Assembly: GCA_013042475.1 (NCBI GenBank)
Contig: JABDQA010000072.1
Location: 1-36,073 of the forward strand
Length of the DNA: 36,073 nt
Source: Desulfofustis sp.
Lineage (GTDB): Bacteria; Desulfobacterota; Desulfobulbia; Desulfobulbales; Desulfocapsaceae
Reading direction: 5' to 3'
Within the stretch, counting starts at the first letter, position 1. The number at the start of each line of letters is the position of its first letter. A model generated the notes under the pieces. That model ran no database searches. It saw nothing but the letters and a program-made list of their open reading frames with translations, and was not told the origin of the DNA. Positions 18,150-27,218 of this stretch are shown here, in pieces. Made by a program: the position numbers and the translations under genes.

Positions 18150-19352
18150 ATGCCTGGTTTTGAAATATTTGGTGATGAAGAGAAACAGCAAATACTCGAA
18201 GTGCTCGATACAGGGGTATTGTTTCGCTACGAATTTGGCGAGCAGCGTCGGGGGATATTCAAGGTCAAGGAGTTTGAGGAAAAATTTGCCGCTTACACAG
18301 GAGCTGGCTATGCCCAGGCGGTGAGTTCGGGCACTGCTGCGGTAAAAGTCGCGCTCAAGGCTTTGGGAGTTGGGCCGGGAGATGAAGTCATCACCCAGGG
18401 ATTCACTTTTGTTGCTACCTGGGAGGCGATACTCGATGTAGGTGCGATTCCAGTATTCACTGAAATCGACGAGACGCTGAATATGGATCCCGACGATCTA
18501 AAGCGCAAAATCACTGATAAAACATCGTGCATTGTCCCCGTGCACATGCTGGGAACTGCAGCACGCATCCAGGAGATAGTTGATATTGGTGACCAGGCCG
18601 GTATCCCTGTGCTTGAGGATACCGCACAGGCAGCTGGCGGCCATATTAACGGGAAATTTCTGGGCACCTTTGGAAAATGCGGCACCTTCTCCTTCGATTC
18701 AGTCAAAACAATAACCACCGGAGAGGGTGGGATGATCATAAGTGATGATCAGAAGCTATATACAGAGATGTCCGAATATCATGACCACGGTCACGATCAT
18801 GCCATTAATCCTGGCGGACGTGGCGGAGAGGGGCGCTCATTCATCGGCTTTAATTATCGGATGATGGAATTGCAGGGTGCGATCGGCATTGCTCAGCTGG
18901 GTAAGCTGGGTTCGATGATCGCAGCCCAGAGGAACAATAAGAACAGGCTGAAAGAATGTCTCAGTTATATTCCGGCGGTCAGGTTCAGGGAACTCATTGA
19001 TCCCGCAGGTGACAGCGCGACCTTCTTGTCTTTTACGCTTGAAGACTCCGATCATCGCAGACGAGTGGGGCGGGTTCTGCGGGAAAATGGTGCACCACCA
19101 ATTTGTTGGGCAGAGAACACCTGGCATTTTTATCCTAAATGGGAGCATTTACTCGCCGGTTCTACCCAGGCACGAAGCGGCTGGCCATTTGCCGAACCTG
19201 GAGGCAAAAGAAGGGTCGTCTATGATCCCGAAGCCTTGCCGGCTTCGGCTGACCTGTTAGACCGGACCTTGGTCTATCCCATTTCAATCAGAATGTCGGA
19301 GACCAGGTTGCAGGATATGGAGGATGCGATCAAGAAGGCTGCTGAAGCCTGA
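18150..19352 (+). CDS. DegT/DnrJ/EryC1/StrS aminotransferase, KdnA-like (8-amino-Kdo transaminase candidate)
   Basis: MPGFEIFGDEEKQ..., SSGTAAVKVALKALGVGPGDEVITQGFTFVA, SFDSVKTITTGEGGM (PLP Lys), HDHGHDH, FRELIDPAGDSATFLSF, NTWHFYPKWEH; good RBS ggaggaagga. Confidence 0.88.
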   Translation: MPGFEIFGDEEKQQILEVLDTGVLFRYEFGEQRRGIFKVKEFEEKFAAYTGAGYAQAVSSGTAAVKVALKALGVGPGDEVITQGFTFVATWEAILDVGAIPVFTEIDETLNMDPDDLKRKITDKTSCIVPVHMLGTAARIQEIVDIGDQAGIPVLEDTAQAAGGHINGKFLGTFGKCGTFSFDSVKTITTGEGGMIISDDQKLYTEMSEYHDHGHDHAINPGGRGGEGRSFIGFNYRMMELQGAIGIAQLGKLGSMIAAQRNNKNRLKECLSYIPAVRFRELIDPAGDSATFLSFTLEDSDHRRRVGRVLRENGAPPICWAENTWHFYPKWEHLLAGSTQARSGWPFAEPGGKRRVVYDPEALPASADLLDRTLVYPISIRMSETRLQDMEDAIKKAAEA

Positions 19353-19380
19353 AAGAAAATTCTCAGGTGGAGATCAAAAA

Positions 19381-19415
19381 GGGGGTCATCGCGGCACGCG
19401 GTGCCCCCCTTTTTT
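19381..19415. terminator. Strong bidirectional terminator between the DegT aminotransferase and the SleB-like gene
   Basis: GGGGGTCATCGCG-GCA-CGCGGTGCCCCCC (12 of 13 positions pair) flanked by A5 and T6. Confidence 0.92.
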
Positions 19416-19779
19416 ATTGCTTATAGAACTTATGGGAGCCAAACTGAGCTACATAAGTAAATCCTGAGGCCCAGTGTGGGGTAATGGAATCAAGATGGTA
19501 ATGGGTCGCCCCATTGGTAAAGTCAGGAGTTTGCAGGGCAAGATAAACTGAATGCAAACACTCCAGAAATGCATCTGGATCATCGGGTAGATAGGAATCC
19601 TTCTGAAAAGTCCAGCTGAACTGATAGGGCTGATTAATGACCTCTTTTAGAGGCAGTTGTGTTTCTGACGCTCGGTTAAGGGTGACATGGGCAACGGCCA
19701 CCTGCCCAATCTGTGGTTCTGATCTTGCCTCATGGTAGACATTTAGTGTCAACCAGAGCAATCCTTCCAATAGCGTCAT
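19414..19779 (-). CDS. Cell wall hydrolase, SleB/CwlJ-type (Hydrolase_2)
   Basis: LTLNVYHEARSEPQIGQVAVAHVTLNRA, QFSWTFQKD, GATHYH; 121 aa with no obvious signal peptide. Confidence 0.85.
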   Translation of the reverse strand: MTLLEGLLWLTLNVYHEARSEPQIGQVAVAHVTLNRASETQLPLKEVINQPYQFSWTFQKDSYLPDDPDAFLECLHSVYLALQTPDFTNGATHYHLDSITPHWASGFTYVAQFGSHKFYKQ

Positions 19780-20199
19780 TTAATTTTTCTTATTCCAGAA
19801 TCTGCTGGTAAAGCCCTCTGTATTATTTTTACTTGTTATTTCAACCCCATACTTGTCAGGATGGAGCTTGACCTCGACGCGCGGTGTAAGTATCTGTAAT
19901 CAATAGCGAATTAAGAACTGAAAATTAGTGCTACAGAGCCTGGTTAGGACCACTATAAAGGTGTTTTCCAGCTAGTCAAGAGACAAAATTTTGTACTTTT
20001 TTACCCTCATCAGAATTGGGAATAAATCTCAGATGGTTAGCGATTGGACAGGGAAGAATTTTTTTTTAAAAGGGTTTTTAGCGCACATGAGCAGAAGGGA
20101 AGCTTGGAAAGCTCCCAGATAATTATTTATAAATCAGCAAAAGCTCTGGTATAATCTAGTAGTCAAGATGGAAAAGGCTTTCAGATAAGGAGAGCTTCA

Positions 20200-20460
20200 A
20201 TGCAGGCTATCGAGCAGTTCCTGTTTAATATATATACTTTTTTTACTACCAATTACATTGCTGCCGGCATACTGGTTCTTGTAATCGTCATCGCCGCAGT
20301 GAAAAAGCCCAAAGAGCTATTTAAGGTCAGCGCCCTGATCATCCTCTTTGTTGGCGTACTCTACATTATGATTTACCTGGAAAAATCGATGTTCTCGGGA
20401 GTGTCATCCGGGCAGAAAGCCTATAACGAAGAGCTCCGTACAGGGGGCAAACAACTCTAG
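20200..20460 (+). CDS. Small predicted membrane protein, 86 aa, two TM segments
   Basis: IAAGILVLVIVIAAV and ALIILFVGVLYIMIYL hydrophobic helices; RBS-like aaggagag upstream. Confidence 0.7.
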   Translation: MQAIEQFLFNIYTFFTTNYIAAGILVLVIVIAAVKKPKELFKVSALIILFVGVLYIMIYLEKSMFSGVSSGQKAYNEELRTGGKQL

Positions 20461-20624
20461 CCGGGCGTTGATGGGAAAAATCCCACCCTGTGGGCGAGTC
20501 GGATTTTACTTCAGACAAGTTTATATCAATACAGACCGGCCGATACAGCCTTTATTGCGCTGCCTAATTCAACTAAGGTTGCCCGGCGTAAAGGTCCCGC
20601 ATTTCTCAATGAGCGTCTGATTGC

Positions 20625-21206
20625 TCAATCATCGCTTACGCCATTTGGGTTCCCGTTTCTGAAAAAATCATCAACCACCGCCTGCTTCCACTGGGCTTCG
20701 ACCAGTTTCCAACCATCGTTTTCTTGCGCAAGAGTTATGTCGAACCAGTAGATATCTGCCTGGATCCGTCCGAGTATTGATCGATCTGAGATGGGCCGCG
20801 CGGTAAAGGCACCAAGTACTTTTGCCTGGATATGTTCTTCAGCGTTAACGGCCGAATCGAGATCTGTAAACAGATAAATTGACTTCGAGCTCCGTATGTA
20901 CGCTGCCGCAATGGAGACGACATCGCCTGCCGTTCTGTTCTGAGAATCCCGGTATTGGGGGGAAATGAGTTTCTTCAGCCCAAGGATGTCGCGCTCCTCA
21001 AATGCTTCCTCGCTCTCTCTGATGAACTGCGTGGCTATTTCTTCTGGAGTGGTTGGAGAATTGCAGGACACCGCCAGAAGGGGCAGAATAAACAGAAAAG
21101 CGACATAGGGCCTCAAGTAGAGAGCCGAAAGTATAATAGTCCCGATGAATTGAGCAGAGTTTTCGATATTACGGATAGACATGGCGCATAGATGAGAACC
21201 GAACAA
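20625..21206 (-). CDS. Putative lipoprotein, unknown function
   Basis: Hydrophobic segment ending LLAVSCNS (lipobox-like); exact start uncertain. Confidence 0.65.
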   Translation of the reverse strand: MFGSHLCAMSIRNIENSAQFIGTIILSALYLRPYVAFLFILPLLAVSCNSPTTPEEIATQFIRESEEAFEERDILGLKKLISPQYRDSQNRTAGDVVSIAAAYIRSSKSIYLFTDLDSAVNAEEHIQAKVLGAFTARPISDRSILGRIQADIYWFDITLAQENDGWKLVEAQWKQAVVDDFFRNGNPNGVSDD

Positions 21207-21222
21207 GAAGAAATGTCACCGT

Positions 21223-21912
21223 TTAATTTGTCACATCCACCTTGAGTCGAAGCAAGCGGCGTTGAATTTCAAAACAGCAGCCCATGATTCGGTCTCTGTC
21301 TTCCGAGGAAATATCCTGGAAATGATAGGCGGTCTCCCATTGGTTCTCATCAATCTGGTGGCTCCTTACCGTTCGGGCCAGCAACTTGATAATTTGAGAA
21401 TTACGCTCGGGAAGGGAAATCTCCAAACGGACGAGATCATCTTCTGGGGGGTTTTCGGAAAAACTGGCAAGAATACCATTTCCACTTATGTCGATAGTCT
21501 TACCTCTGATTGACCAGGCGCGACCCTGGCTGTCAAAAAATTCAGGTTGAAATGATTTGGATATCACCTCAGTAACGGCGTCAACCCTGAAAAATTCGCG
21601 CATTTGCGCATGACTGATTAGTTCTTCCGCTTTCATTTCCAATGCTTGGGGTGTTGCTAAGGCAATCGAGGCTTCCATTGAAATATTGGGTCCGCCGAAA
21701 TCGACATTAACGAGGCAATTTTTACCAAGATCGAGGTTCTCTAAAGGCAGGATTCCCGGTTGAAAGCGCAGTTCAAATCTCGGAGGGGAGACCAATTTGT
21801 AGACCGCCTGAGTCCGGTAACGTTGATTGTTGTTCTTGATCGGCAGGTAAATTCTAACCGGTTTGAGATCCGGTATATCTCTCAAAGGTGATAAGTTGTC
21901 CATAAAGCGCAT
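21223..21912 (-). CDS. PilZ-domain protein (YcgR-like, c-di-GMP receptor candidate)
   Basis: REFFR (RxxxR) followed by DISGNG ((D/N)xSxxG); located after flhG. Confidence 0.82.
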   Translation of the reverse strand: MRFMDNLSPLRDIPDLKPVRIYLPIKNNNQRYRTQAVYKLVSPPRFELRFQPGILPLENLDLGKNCLVNVDFGGPNISMEASIALATPQALEMKAEELISHAQMREFFRVDAVTEVISKSFQPEFFDSQGRAWSIRGKTIDISGNGILASFSENPPEDDLVRLEISLPERNSQIIKLLARTVRSHQIDENQWETAYHFQDISSEDRDRIMGCCFEIQRRLLRLKVDVTN

Positions 21913-21976
21913 CTGGTTATGAGATTTTGCAATGATTGAGTAATTATAACGTAATTTTAGCTTAAAGCCAGACGGT

Positions 21977-22807
21977 TCAGCTCACATCTGTTTGTACCAG
22001 CTGCTTCCAAAAAAACTGAACGCTGCCTTTTGGATATCGTCGGGTGACCATGATTGCCAGGCGCTCCGCAAGAGCATTAAAAGAAGCAGCCGAGCTGGAG
22101 TTTGGAAACAGTTCTACAATAGCTTGCTGCTTTCTTATGGCTTCAGTCATCTGCTGGTCAGTGGGTATGGAGCCCAAATAGTCAATAGAGAAATCAAGAT
22201 AGCGATTCGATACGATGCTTAATTTTCGATATACATCCAGGGCTTCATCCTCGTGTGCGACCAAATTTACCACGAGATTAAAATGCTTTTCATGATACCT
22301 GGTTGAAAGCAGTTTCATAAGGGCATATACGTCGGTGATTGCCGTTGGATCCGGTGTCGTCACCAGAATGATCTCCTGGGCGGCGGTATTGAAATAGGTT
22401 ACGTTTTCCGAAATTCCTGCTTCGGTATCAATAAGCAGGTAGTCAAAATTAATTTTCAGAGAATCGAGACCGTCGAGTAATTTAAGCTTTTGGTCGCTTT
22501 CGAGCTGGATAAAAGACTGCAAACCTGAACCCGCGGGTAAAATGTGAATGTCATATGGGCCTTTTACCATGATGGATTCCAGGTCTGCTTCACCTGAGAA
22601 AAAATGATTTAGATTGTAGGCTGGGGTGAGTCCAAATACTACGTCTATATTTGCCAGACCAAGATCGGCATCGAGAATAAGCACTTTGCTTCCCGCTCTG
22701 GCGAGACAGATACCAATGTTGGAAACCACAGCAGTCTTCCCGACGCCGCCTTTTCCACTGGTTACCGAAATAACTTTGGTGGTCAGATTTGGGTGACCAG
22801 TTGTCAT
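21977..22807 (-). CDS. flhG: MinD/ParA-family ATPase FlhG/FleN (flagellar number regulator)
   Basis: ISVTSGKGGVGKTAVVSNIGICLARAGSKVLILDADLGLANIDVVFGL; LIDTEAGIS; flagellar context. Confidence 0.88.
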   Translation of the reverse strand: MTTGHPNLTTKVISVTSGKGGVGKTAVVSNIGICLARAGSKVLILDADLGLANIDVVFGLTPAYNLNHFFSGEADLESIMVKGPYDIHILPAGSGLQSFIQLESDQKLKLLDGLDSLKINFDYLLIDTEAGISENVTYFNTAAQEIILVTTPDPTAITDVYALMKLLSTRYHEKHFNLVVNLVAHEDEALDVYRKLSIVSNRYLDFSIDYLGSIPTDQQMTEAIRKQQAIVELFPNSSSAASFNALAERLAIMVTRRYPKGSVQFFWKQLVQTDVS

Positions 22808-22932
22808 CTTTTTAGTTGTCTTGATGGTCGGCTTCTCTCATCACGTCTGATCAACACGTGTTGAATTAACATATTGAAATAGTTGTTAGGCTGGTAACTC
22901 AGGGCTCCATTTTAAAGTAAAAGAGACGGGGA

Positions 22933-23322
22933 TCAACCTAGTTTCTCAATTCGGTCGCTGGCACTGATAACTTCAGTCAGCTTGATACCAAATTTATCTC
23001 CGACCAGCACCGGTTTTCCTTTGGCGATCAATCTGGAATTTACATAAAGATCAAGCGGCTCATCGGCAGATTTATCGAGCTCGATAATCTGGCCAGTTCC
23101 CATTTCTAGAAGATCCTTGAGAAGCAGTTTACAACGCCCGACCTCTACCGAGATCTGAAGAGGGACATCGTATAAAAACTGGAGTCCTCGACTTTGAGAA
23201 GCATCTTCGGGCGCGGACATCTCACCTGGCGTTGCCGGGTCATCAAAGCTCTCTTCGAGGAGATCTCTCAATTCTTCCGGGTCGGGACGGGGATTTTTTT
23301 GTGGGGTATCGGTCGGATTCAT
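22933..23322 (-). CDS. fliN: Flagellar motor switch protein FliN
   Basis: LYDVPLQISVEVGRCKLLLKDLLEMGTGQIIELDKSADEPLDLYVNSRLIAKGKPVLVGDKFGIKLTEV. Confidence 0.95.
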   Translation of the reverse strand: MNPTDTPQKNPRPDPEELRDLLEESFDDPATPGEMSAPEDASQSRGLQFLYDVPLQISVEVGRCKLLLKDLLEMGTGQIIELDKSADEPLDLYVNSRLIAKGKPVLVGDKFGIKLTEVISASDRIEKLG

Positions 23323-23338
23323 GGTGTCAGTTCCTCAA

Positions 23339-24325
23339 CTACTGGTATGCATTTAATATTTTTACATTTTTGTTGTGATTCTGTTGTCCGGGAAGGCCTG
23401 AGAATTTGGGAACTCCTTCCACAAGGATTTCAACGGAACTGTCAGGATCATGCGGTATGGGCAGTATGTCGCCTACGCTGAGATCCAATATCTGTTGAAT
23501 GCTGAGGTCTATTGAACAAGTTTGTGCTATAACCGTTACTGGCGTGGCGGTAAGACCTTTCCTGATGTTTTCCGGCCAGTTCTTGTTTTCAAATTTTTGC
23601 AGTTGGGTGAGTTTTTCAAGTGAAGAGCGGTGGGGTACGAGCGAATCAATGGGAAATACTAGTTCGAGTACACCGGCGTCCTCCTCGATTACAGCCTGAA
23701 ACCGATAAATTGCCATTAACGCATCTGATGATGCAAAGGAATGCACACGCTCTTCACTTGCAGTATCGATCACCCTGCTGCGGACTTGCAATATAGGGAT
23801 AAAAGCTTGTTCTATGGCCCGGCAGGCAAGCTCCATTGAGGCTTTGAGAAGACTCAATTCGAGTCTGGTGGGTGACCGATCTGACGGGTTGCTGGCCGCA
23901 CCGCTGAAACCACCGAGCAATTTTTCAAGCACTAAAAACCAGAGATGAGAGTCATAGTTCAGCAGGCAGCCGCTGCTCAGAGGTTTCAGGCTGAGTAAAC
24001 CTGTGGTCTTATGGGGGTCTTGATCCGGTAGATAAGCGCTGAACGGCAGCTGATGGAAATCAATAATTTCAAAGGAGACTCTCTTCTGTAGATAGTGGGA
24101 TAAGGATCTGCCAAATGAGCTGCGGAACCGATCGATAATAAGATTGAAATTGGGTATATCCAATTTCTTTTGTGAATCTGCTGGTAGCTCAAGAAGGTTG
24201 ATCTCGACATGCGCTGAAATGATTTCCTGAGCTCTGGCAGGCTCTGGTCCGGGATAAACCGCTCCATCTTTTTGCAGAGTACGCAGGAGATCAGCGATTT
24301 CCTGTTTTGAAAGAATTGGCTCCAT
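23339..24325 (-). CDS. fliM: Flagellar motor switch protein FliM
   Basis: N-terminal LSKQEIADLL, FRSSFGRSLSHYL, C-terminal SpoA-like domain; between fliL and fliN. Confidence 0.9.
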   Translation of the reverse strand: MEPILSKQEIADLLRTLQKDGAVYPGPEPARAQEIISAHVEINLLELPADSQKKLDIPNFNLIIDRFRSSFGRSLSHYLQKRVSFEIIDFHQLPFSAYLPDQDPHKTTGLLSLKPLSSGCLLNYDSHLWFLVLEKLLGGFSGAASNPSDRSPTRLELSLLKASMELACRAIEQAFIPILQVRSRVIDTASEERVHSFASSDALMAIYRFQAVIEEDAGVLELVFPIDSLVPHRSSLEKLTQLQKFENKNWPENIRKGLTATPVTVIAQTCSIDLSIQQILDLSVGDILPIPHDPDSSVEILVEGVPKFSGLPGQQNHNKNVKILNAYQ

Positions 24326-24352
24326 ATCCTATATCCCGGTAAAGAAATTCGG

Positions 24353-24847
24353 CTATTGAACCACGAAATCCGTAAAATATATCGCCACGGCCTCTCCTTT
24401 TGTCAGCATTTCATTGAGTTCGATGAGCAGCTCTGCTTTAAGCTGCTTCTTACCGTGGACATCGTACAGCTCCTCGAAGGTTTTACTGCTTGCCAGCATG
24501 AGAATGGCATCTCTGATTTTAGGCATGCCTTTATTGATCTCATCATATGCAGCCTGGTTTGACAACTCTATTGTCATTGAGGTCCTGAGATAATGACTGT
24601 TGTCATCGCTGATAATGTTGACAATAAACTCACGTATATCAACCATAGGCCCCATGTTCACCTCAGAGTCAACCTGTGGCCGCGCTGATTCTGATGGACC
24701 AGATACGCTTTTTTTGCTGGTGCTGCTGTAATAGAGCCATCCGCCAATAATTGAACCGGCGACCAGGAGAAGGACCACCACAAATCCTATGGCTTGGTTG
24801 CGGACTGCACCGGTAACGTCTGGATTGTATTTTTTGTTGGCAGCCAT
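24353..24847 (-). CDS. fliL: Flagellar basal body-associated protein FliL
   Basis: Single N-terminal TM; MVDIREFIVNIISDDNSHYLRTSMTIEL; C-terminal AVAIYFTDFVVQ. Confidence 0.92.
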   Translation of the reverse strand: MAANKKYNPDVTGAVRNQAIGFVVVLLLVAGSIIGGWLYYSSTSKKSVSGPSESARPQVDSEVNMGPMVDIREFIVNIISDDNSHYLRTSMTIELSNQAAYDEINKGMPKIRDAILMLASSKTFEELYDVHGKKQLKAELLIELNEMLTKGEAVAIYFTDFVVQ

Positions 24848-24887
24848 TTTTGATCCTGTCTTTTGCCAAGGACAGGTGTCAAAATTT

Positions 24888-25676
24888 TTACAGAGGAATT
24901 GTACTTTTCTGTTCTTTTGCAGAAGTTGTGCCTGATGCGAAGTCAGCTTTAAGAATGATATCGACGCGTCGGTTTAGGTGGCTTTTACTGTCGCCTGGGT
25001 CCTTCGAAACTGGTCGTTCAGCCCCATACCCGACTGCTGACATCCGTTCGACACCTAACATTTTTTGCTCAACCAGGTGACGCAGTACGCTTACTGCTCG
25101 AGCAGTTGAGAGTTCCCAGCTGTTCTCAAACTGGCTCGACTCGACTGCTGACTTATCGGCGTGACCTTCGATGCGCACATCAATTGGGTGATGCCGGATG
25201 CTTTCGGCAATGGTCTCAAGAAAGGCATGTGAGCCTGATCTTAAAGCTGCACTGCCAGGGCTGAAAAGTAGCGTTTCATGGATACGCACAAGCAGGGTGT
25301 CTGAATCGGGAGTAAAAGTTTCAATAGCTGAAACCTCACCATCGAGTTTTTCAAACCTAAGCTTCAAGGAGTGTTGCAAATTGTTTATGAGTGAACGGCT
25401 ATAAGGGTCGAGTTCCGCGGAAGGAGCTGGAAAGACGGGAATAATTACATCCGTGCCCGGTGGCTGCTGACGAATTCCGAAGGCGCCCTTCAATGAATTC
25501 GAGGCTTCATTAAACCGAACCGGATCCAGGTCGGCCATGGACATTAGCAGAACAAAGAAGGTCAAAAGCAGGGTGATGAGATCTGAGTAAGTGATCAGCC
25601 AGGGGGGAAAGCGAATTCCCCAGGCTCCATACCTGCGCTCATCTGGCTGTTGCAAATTGTCGTCACCTTTCAACAT
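24888..25676 (-). CDS. motB: Flagellar motor protein MotB (OmpA-like C-terminus)
   Basis: PPWLITYSDLITLLLTFFVLLMSM (TM with proton/sodium Asp); IEGHADKSAVESSQFENSWELSTARAVSVLRHL. Confidence 0.94.
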   Translation of the reverse strand: MLKGDDNLQQPDERRYGAWGIRFPPWLITYSDLITLLLTFFVLLMSMADLDPVRFNEASNSLKGAFGIRQQPPGTDVIIPVFPAPSAELDPYSRSLINNLQHSLKLRFEKLDGEVSAIETFTPDSDTLLVRIHETLLFSPGSAALRSGSHAFLETIAESIRHHPIDVRIEGHADKSAVESSQFENSWELSTARAVSVLRHLVEQKMLGVERMSAVGYGAERPVSKDPGDSKSHLNRRVDIILKADFASGTTSAKEQKSTIPL

Positions 25677-25689
25677 GGCGTCGCACTTA

Positions 25690-26457
25690 TCATTGCTCGA
25701 AGGTAGTGGCCCTCAGTTTCGGAGAGATATATGCGTGCAGCTTCTGTTCTATTATCCGAGGGTTTTCTCCTGATAAAATGGACTGCATGCCCTCTATAAT
25801 CAAAGTTTTAACCAGTATCTCCGAATCTGATCGATTGCGCAGTTTACCGGCAACCGGCAAACAGATTACGTTGGCGATCACCGCCCCATAAAAGGTGGTG
25901 AGCAGGGCGACAGCCATGGCGGGACCGATTCGCGACGGATCATTCAGATTCTGCAGCATTTGTACAAGACCAATGAGGGTCCCCACCATCCCCATGGCCG
26001 GTGCATAGGTGCCAATGGAGATGAAGATGCTGGCTCCTTTCTGGTGGCGCTGCTTGATATAGTCAATTTCAGTGGTGAGCATGGCCCCCAGCGTTGTCGG
26101 TTCCTGCCCGTCGATTGCCATCTGTACGCTTCTGGCCAGAAACTCGTCTTCTATGGAATCCAGTTCGCCCTGAAGACCGAGTATCCCTTCCTTTCTCGCC
26201 TTGTTAGCAAATCCCATTATTTGGATGATGTACTCATTTATAGGGGTCTCGCGGTGAAAGACCGCCTTTTGGGCGACCTTGAATGCTTCGAGAAGATCCT
26301 TGAACGGATAGTGAATGAAAGCTACTCCGGTGGTTCCGCCAAGAACGATTAGCAGGGCAGGGATATTGAAAAAAATAGTGATCGGACTTCCGTGGAGAAT
26401 AGCCGCAAGCATCAAGCCAAACGCAGCAATCACTCCTAAAATCGTTGACAGATCCAA
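25690..26457 (-). CDS. motA: Flagellar motor stator protein MotA/PomA
   Basis: MDLSTILGVIAAFGLMLAAILHG; GGTTGVAFIHYP; GTYAPAMGMVGTLIGLVQML. Confidence 0.94.
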   Translation of the reverse strand: MDLSTILGVIAAFGLMLAAILHGSPITIFFNIPALLIVLGGTTGVAFIHYPFKDLLEAFKVAQKAVFHRETPINEYIIQIMGFANKARKEGILGLQGELDSIEDEFLARSVQMAIDGQEPTTLGAMLTTEIDYIKQRHQKGASIFISIGTYAPAMGMVGTLIGLVQMLQNLNDPSRIGPAMAVALLTTFYGAVIANVICLPVAGKLRNRSDSEILVKTLIIEGMQSILSGENPRIIEQKLHAYISPKLRATTFEQ

Positions 26458-26678
26458 AACTTCCCTCTCTTTGCCCAGCGCCCTAAATTTCAGGCTCCTA
26501 ACTGATCAGCGGTTGCTCTCTTTTATCATAGTTCATTGGTAATTAAAACAAAAGCTTGCCTGATTGTTGACCGATGGTGGGCGGAACGTGTGAGTGATTT
26601 GGTAGAAGAATGCAACTTCGGTTTTGCTGACTGGATGAACTTCTTGAAGTGCCTTATAAAGAAACTGCTTTTAACTAG

Positions 26679-27218
26679 TTATTGGGCTGGCATTTCGAGA
26701 AACAATTTGCTTATTTCGGCAGCCTGCTGTCGACTCAGCCCATCCAGAATTTTAGCTGCAGATCTGGGTTTCATTGAAGCCAGGATGGCGGCAGCAACCT
26801 GCCGGTCGAGATCTGAGACAGCCTCGGCAGCCAAGAGCGGATCCATGTTTTCGTAGATTTTTCCGAGGTTTTCGATTCGCTGCTGCTCATCTCTCTGTTT
26901 CTCTTCCAACAATGCTTCAAGAACTTTTTTCTGAGCTTCCATTTGAGCAAGTTTACTATCTATTTCAGTAAGCTTTGCATCGATTTCAGCTTTCAGTTTC
27001 TCGAGTCTGGCTTCCTCAAGGACAAGTGCTTTCTTTTCATCGATTAGGCTATCCTGGTCTTCAATAATACGCACATGAAGCCGCCGTTCTTCAACGGAGG
27101 AGAATTCACTGTTGGGAGGGGATTCCTGGGCAGCACCGCTAGATGTCTGGTAACCGAGGGAGGCAAACAGCGAGATGGCCAAGATGATATGAAGAGCTGT
27201 AGGGTTATGATATGACAT
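26679..27218 (-). CDS. MotE/FlbB-like flagellar protein (coiled coil + MgtE_N-like C-terminus)
   Basis: N-terminal hydrophobic segment, long coiled coil, C-terminal IYENMDPLLAAEAVSDLDRQVAAAILASMKPRSAAKILDGLSRQQAAEISKLF; start chosen at ATG 27218 (overlaps the fliG end). Confidence 0.78.
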   Translation of the reverse strand: MSYHNPTALHIILAISLFASLGYQTSSGAAQESPPNSEFSSVEERRLHVRIIEDQDSLIDEKKALVLEEARLEKLKAEIDAKLTEIDSKLAQMEAQKKVLEALLEEKQRDEQQRIENLGKIYENMDPLLAAEAVSDLDRQVAAAILASMKPRSAAKILDGLSRQQAAEISKLFLEMPAQ

